A stretch of 64,000 nucleotides of DNA, taken from contig NC_037256.1 of the NCBI RefSeq assembly GCF_000002425.4, positions 7,038,328 to 7,102,327 of the forward strand, in the 5' to 3' direction. Positions 59,831 to 64,000 of the stretch are shown here, piece by piece. The notes below the pieces were generated by a model, which saw nothing but the letters and a program-made list of their open reading frames with translations, did not search any database and had not been told where the DNA came from. Both the position numbers and the translations under genes were made by a program. This DNA is from Physcomitrium patens. Taxonomy: Eukaryota; Streptophyta; Bryopsida; Funariales; Funariaceae. Positions within the stretch are counted from its first letter, which is position 1, and the number at the start of each line of letters is the position of its first letter.

Positions 59831-60212
59831 TGTAGAAGGTGAAGTTGTGTTTTAGAAATATTCAAGAAACCTTAATAGGTTTCAATCATATAAGAAGAAT
59901 GCAATTCGAATTTCCATTCAAAAGTACTTAAAGCAAGTACAAAGTACTCAAAAACACTCTTCTACGTAACTTCAATCATGCATAAATTCCAATTACCTTA
60001 TTACTTTTATAATTAGGTAATTTTGATTTATCTTTGCAAGCCCTAATCTTGGTTATTGAACTTTGGCAAGTTATAACTATTAATCTAATCATCTATTTGG
60101 TGCAAAAATTTCACAAAAATGCTACTATAAGTCTTCTATATGCTGAAAAAAATTCAATGCAATCCAACATATAGATTATAAAAAAAAAGTCCAAAAACCA
60201 CAGTAATATCAT

Positions 60213-60762
60213 TGTGAAGGACAACAACTTGATAAAAATAAATAAACAAGTGAGACTTTTGTCAAAGAAAGATGACAAAATATAAATAACTAAATATGTA
60301 TATTAAGAAAGAAACTGGAATGGCTATTGCCAAAAGACAAGCAAACTAAAGACCCTTGAAACTAGAGTAGAAGCTAAAAAGGAATTGATAAGAATGAAGA
60401 AGATTTCACTCTTATCTCTATATATACTATCTACCTAGGAGCTACATGGTGACGTTCTATAAGACCTCTAAAAGCATATTGACTTTGCACAATATATATC
60501 TTAACTTGCAAGACAAGTTTTCTATGTAGGCACTACATAATTAGCTTGTTCCACAAGCTCCCAACATGTGTGGCACGTGGTTAACTTCTTGACCAAGTTT
60601 CTAACCTATCAATCAAGTATAAACACATGTAAAGTCAAAGCAACATCTATGAAGCTTCTAAAAAGCTTTTTTAGAAGATATTATAAAATTAATCTATTTT
60701 TATCTACTTTTACCCATTTATATCACCTAGATAACAACTATAGTAAATAAATGTTCGTGATA
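60213..60762 (-). repeat. 3' LTR of family-B copy B4
   Basis: About 550 bp, TGTGAAGGACAACAAC to TGTTCGTGATA on the plus strand, aligned with the fresh LTR 61,165-61,694. Moderately decayed. Confidence 0.78.
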
Positions 60763-61164
60763 ATAACCCTCTTTTAAAGACGAGTTCCACGAGTAGTGAT
60801 CACATGTCGAACAAGTCTAAGATGTTGTGAATTGTATTTGCTACATACTTTGATCTTTGTTCTCTTTGAAGATGATTGATAGGGCCTCTCAACCATCCAT
60901 AGTGTCCTATACTTGAGTGGGAAGACCACCCAGTTATTTGATTGTTGTTCAGGCCTTCATAACTTCCTTCAAATAAAACATTTAGAACACCGTCAGAAGT
61001 TGTTCCTACCTCTAGTAAAATCACCAAACATCAAAAGTTCCTTCCAAGGTCGTGATACCAAATACGTTGTATCTCGCCATCTATTCGAGAAAGAACATGT
61101 CGTTCTTGAGGATCTTCATCTCGATTGCGTTGTCTTGAAAGTTGTGACAATTATAATGTCTCGT
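60763..61164 (-). mobile_element. Tail of B4, cut by insertion of B1
   Basis: After a weak purine tract, the extra 3' gene of family B follows (longest open piece 61,027-60,800: ITGWSSHSSIGHYGWLRGPI). At 61,164 it is interrupted by the LTR of B1. The rest of B4 should lie beyond the right edge of the window. Intermediate decay. Confidence 0.75.
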
Positions 61165-61694
61165 TGTCAGGGACAAGAACTCGATGAAAGCTAAAGAGTA
61201 AGTGAGACTTTTCTCAAAAAGAAATAGGACAAAATAGAAATATGTATATTAAGAAAGAAACTGGAATGGCTATTGCCAAAATACAAGAAAACTAGAGACC
61301 CTTGAAACTAGACTAGAAGCAAGAAAGGAGTTGACAAGAGTGAAGAGGGCTTCACTCTTGCCTCTATATATACTATCTAACTAGAAGCCACGTGGCGATG
61401 TTCTATAAGACCTCCAATATATGTTGACTTTCTAGGCCACATGCCTTTGCTTGCAAGGCAAGTTTTCTATGGATGGACCAAGTAGTTAGCTTGTTCTTTA
61501 AGCTTCCAACATGCGTGGCACATGGCTAACTTGTTGACCAAGTTTCTAACCTAAAAGTCAACTATAGACTCCTATAAAGTCAAAGCAGCGTCTATCAAGC
61601 TTCTAAGAAGCTTCTCTAGAAGATATTACACAATTAACCTACTTTTACATACTTTTATCTATTCATATAGGTAATTATATGTATGTCCGTGACA
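61165..61694 (-). repeat. 3' LTR of B1
   Basis: 530 bp, TGTCAGGGACAAG to TGTCCGTGACA on the plus strand. TATA at 61,365-61,374. Upstream in the element's sense is a smaller GAAGCTTC/TCTAGAG cluster (61,598-61,624), a weak relative of the array in A. Confidence 0.88.
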
Positions 61695-61712
61695 TTACCC
61701 CCCCTTCTAGGG
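61695..61712 (-). promoter_or_regulatory. Polypurine tract of B1
   Basis: Minus strand AGAAGGGGGGGTAA directly before the 3' LTR. Confidence 0.85.
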
Positions 61713-61735
61713 ACGAGTTCCACGAGGAGCGGTGA

Positions 61736-62158
61736 TTATATATTGAGAAAATCTAATATGCGGCGAATTGTATTTGCTACATATTCTGATCTTTGTTCTC
61801 TTCGAAGATAGTTGATGGGTCCTCTTAGCCATCGATAGTGTCCCATTCCAGGGCGAGAAGACCACCCTGTTATTTGATCACTGTTGAGGCCTTCATAACT
61901 TCCTTCAAATAATACATTTGAAAGACCATCAGGAGTCGTTCCTATCTCCAATAATATCACCAAACATCGAGAATCTCTTCCAAGGTCGTGATACCAAACG
62001 CGTTGTATCTCACCATCTATTCGAGGAAGAACATGTCGTTCTTGAGGGTCTTCATTTCGGTTGCGTCGTCTTGAAGGTTGTGACAATCGCAATGTTTCAT
62101 CCGATAAGTCAGCAAACGAAGGTTCTTGAGTTGAATCCGCTGGTTGTTGGCTCTCCAT
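61736..62158 (-). CDS. Extra 3' gene of family B (unknown protein)
   Basis: 140 open codons starting at ATG (MESQQPADSTQEP) 95 bp after the pol stop and ending about 40 bp before the LTR. The N-terminal third is polar and low in structure, with a basic patch (RRRNRNEDPQERH). The rest looks folded: IQRVWYHDLGRDSRCLVILL, EIGTTPDGLSNVLFEGSYEG, then GHYRWLRGPINYLRREQ and a helical end. No protease, nuclease or chromodomain motif. Relics of the same gene occur in B2, B4 and B5 and, more distantly, in element A, always in this place. Function unknown; a nucleic-acid or chromatin-binding role is only a guess. Confidence 0.8.
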   Translation of the reverse strand: MESQQPADSTQEPSFADLSDETLRLSQPSRRRNRNEDPQERHVLPRIDGEIQRVWYHDLGRDSRCLVILLEIGTTPDGLSNVLFEGSYEGLNSDQITGWSSRPGMGHYRWLRGPINYLRREQRSEYVANTIRRILDFLNI

Positions 62159-62253
62159 CTAATTAGCGTCACAAAATGCAAAGAAGTTACAAACAAGGAT
62201 AGGAAATTGAATGTTATCTTGCCTCAATCTTGTCTCTTTTATAAGAGAGGTTT

Positions 62254-63957
62254 TCATCTTGGTTTTGATGGATGTCGTTGATGAAAAACTTTGACTTTAG
62301 CTGATGCATTTGCTAGATTCCTGGATGGCTCCCATGTGCGCTCACTAATATCATATCCGCACCAATGAACAAGATATTCCAGCTTATTTCGGCGCCGCCT
62401 TGAGTCTAATATCTCTTCCACCTCAAATTCTTCATTATTATCTACTTCTATAGGAGGCGGTGGCATTTGTCTTCTTCCTTGTATATCCACTGTCTTATAT
62501 GGTTTAAGAAGAGACACGTGGAATACAGGATGGATCTTCATTGACTCCGGTAGATGTAACCGATATGCAACTGGGTTGATCTGTTCAGAAACAGAAAAGG
62601 GGCCAAGCCTACGATAGTCCAATTTGTCACAAGGTCGAGTGGTCTTGATATTGCGACGAAGTAGCCATACCTTATCACCCACGTTGAGTTGTGGTTGCTC
62701 TTTACGATATACATCTGCATTTATCTTTTGTCGTTCTTGAGCTTTCTTCAACTGCACCTTCATTATTGCATGTAACTCTGACAACCGATTTGCCATATCT
62801 TCTGCTGCAGGATTATCAACTTTTGAAAAATCAAAAGTATCAAGTCGTGGATGATAGCCATAATTGGCAAAGAAAGGTGTTTGTTGCGTGGAGGAATGTA
62901 CCGTATTATTATAAGCAAACTCTGCCAATGGCAGAAGGTTTGTCCAATCATCTTGTTGGTAGTTGATGGTACACCTTAAATACTGTTCCAAGACTTGGTT
63001 TACGCGCTCTGTTTGTCCATCAGTTTGAGGATGGAAAGCTGAAGATAGCTTTATGTCCACTTTTAAAATCTTGAAAAGAGTCCTCCAGAATCTCGACACA
63101 AATTGAGTTCCCCTATCCGATATGATATCTTTAGGTAATCCATGATAGCGATAGATATTATCAATGAAAAGCTTAGCTGTTTCTTCACCTGTGATAGATT
63201 TTGTACATGGCATAAAATGTGCCATCTTGGTGAAACGATCTACTATCACAAATATAGAATCATAAGATCTTGAGTTTGGAAGATCTGTGATGAAATCCAT
63301 AGAAACAGAAGACCATGGTTGTTCTGGTATAGGTAATGGCTGAAGAAGTCCGTAAGGTCGATGTCGAGGAATTTTTGATCTTGAACAAATATCACATGAT
63401 TGTACAAAGTCTTTGACTGACTTCCACATTTGTGGCCACCAAAAATCTCTTGATATGAGTTCCAAAGTCTTATTATATCCAAAGTGCCCTGCTGCTGGAA
63501 AGTCATGACGTGCTTGAAGAACACGCAAACATGCTTTTCCTTCTGGAACATATAGGCGTCCTTCAAAATATAATAGATTATTCTTGAACTCGAACTTAGA
63601 AGAATCATGAGACTTGGAAGAATTATTCTCGATATCATGAACAAGAGGGTCTGAGGACATACTGGACTGGATTTGCTTGAGAAAAGTTGAATCAACAGTC
63701 AATGTTGATTTCACTGCTCGGAGATGAAATTGCTCCGGTTTCAAGAGGACCGTTCTTTGTTGCTCAAAAGCTGCATCTCCTTCTTTTGGTGCAAAATAAG
63801 AACGTCTAGACAGGGCATCGGACAAACCTTGTTGTTTTCCTGGCCGATAAGTGATAATGAACTCGAATCTTGACAAAGACATACTCCAACGAGCTTGACG
63901 ACGATTCAACACGCGTGCTGACATGAAATACTCGAGGTTCTTGTGATCTGTATACAC
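62254..63957 (-). CDS. Pol C-terminal part of B1: RNase H end, integrase, chromodomain
   Basis: 567 open codons, continuing upstream beyond the listed start (YTDHKNLEYFM is RNase H). Then [23 protein letters not shown], integrase zinc part (HFGYNKTL...CDICSRSK), catalytic core (MDFITDLPNS, ISDRGTQFVS, DGQTERVNQ), a GPY/F-like part (LDYRRLGPFSVSEQINP) and a chromodomain (EFEVEEILDSRRR, YLVHWCGYD, RTWEPSRNLANA). Known: the integrase chromodomain can steer insertion toward particular chromatin. Looks whole within the window. Confidence 0.92.
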   Translation of the reverse strand: MYTDHKNLEYFMSARVLNRRQARWSMSLSRFEFIITYRPGKQQGLSDALSRRSYFAPKEGDAAFEQQRTVLLKPEQFHLRAVKSTLTVDSTFLKQIQSSMSSDPLVHDIENNSSKSHDSSKFEFKNNLLYFEGRLYVPEGKACLRVLQARHDFPAAGHFGYNKTLELISRDFWWPQMWKSVKDFVQSCDICSRSKIPRHRPYGLLQPLPIPEQPWSSVSMDFITDLPNSRSYDSIFVIVDRFTKMAHFMPCTKSITGEETAKLFIDNIYRYHGLPKDIISDRGTQFVSRFWRTLFKILKVDIKLSSAFHPQTDGQTERVNQVLEQYLRCTINYQQDDWTNLLPLAEFAYNNTVHSSTQQTPFFANYGYHPRLDTFDFSKVDNPAAEDMANRLSELHAIMKVQLKKAQERQKINADVYRKEQPQLNVGDKVWLLRRNIKTTRPCDKLDYRRLGPFSVSEQINPVAYRLHLPESMKIHPVFHVSLLKPYKTVDIQGRRQMPPPPIEVDNNEEFEVEEILDSRRRRNKLEYLVHWCGYDISERTWEPSRNLANASAKVKVFHQRHPSKPR

Positions 63958-64000
63958 AGTGACTGGACTAGAAGCACCTTCTAGATAATGACGCCATTCT

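Larger units (their letters stand above)
61165..64000 (-). mobile_element. Young family-B chromovirus B1 (3' part)
   Basis: Ty3/gypsy chromovirus entering from the right edge. 3' LTR 61,165-61,694, polypurine tract, extra gene, then integrase with chromodomain and end of RNase H. In the window it looks whole, with no break seen. CpG sites are kept, in contrast with B2, B3 and B5, so it is the youngest copy. The target-site partner lies outside. Confidence 0.9.

Overview
The window is nuclear DNA of a land plant. The two host genes are plant-type: an EFFECTOR OF TRANSCRIPTION (ET) gene and a GPI-anchored family-17 beta-1,3-glucanase, both split by introns with consensus splice sites. The very AT-rich spacer, many (AT)n runs and stacked Ty3/gypsy elements would suit a bryophyte, perhaps a moss. 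The species is inference.

Layout. 1-2067: end of an old non-chromodomain Ty3/gypsy element. 3030-4568: decayed chromovirus tail ('family B') with its LTR. 5.2-5.7 kb: large foldback. 7.0-9.0 kb: GC-richer island with an exon-like segment and a hairpin, but no gene I can name. 12.8-14.5 kb: the ET gene (minus, three exons). 16.0-16.25 kb: foldback with a perfect 42-bp inverted repeat. 20.8-25.3 kb: several LTR relics.

24,795-48,628 is one decayed family-B element (B2, minus) that received element A (27,886-44,063, 5-bp target duplication ATCTA). A in turn received two copies of element C, a solo LTR (27,894-29,245, plus) and a full element (31,838-40,518, minus), each flanked by a 4-bp duplication ACGG/CCGT. 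The 3' half of A lies inverted between the two C copies. The junction sequences are explained by recombination between the two oppositely oriented C insertions. A further decayed family-B body (B3) runs to 50.9 kb.

51.5-54.6 kb holds the glucanase gene (minus, 1.7-kb intron). 54.6-60.2 kb is mostly unassigned spacer with a Ty1/copia relic. At the right edge a young, whole-looking family-B element (B1, 61,165 to past the end) sits inside the tail of an older copy (B4).

Most notable: (i) the LTRs of A carry eight TTCTAGAA palindromes upstream of the TATA box, forming perfect heat-shock elements; (ii) the 5' leader of A has four hairpins with one conserved loop and varied but complementary stems, with traces in B2; (iii) families A and B share an extra gene between the chromodomain and the 3' LTR, open over 140 codons in B1; (iv) the C LTR has twelve CCAAT boxes in about 230 bp. 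All coordinates were read by eye; fossil boundaries without a stated terminal sequence are approximate.
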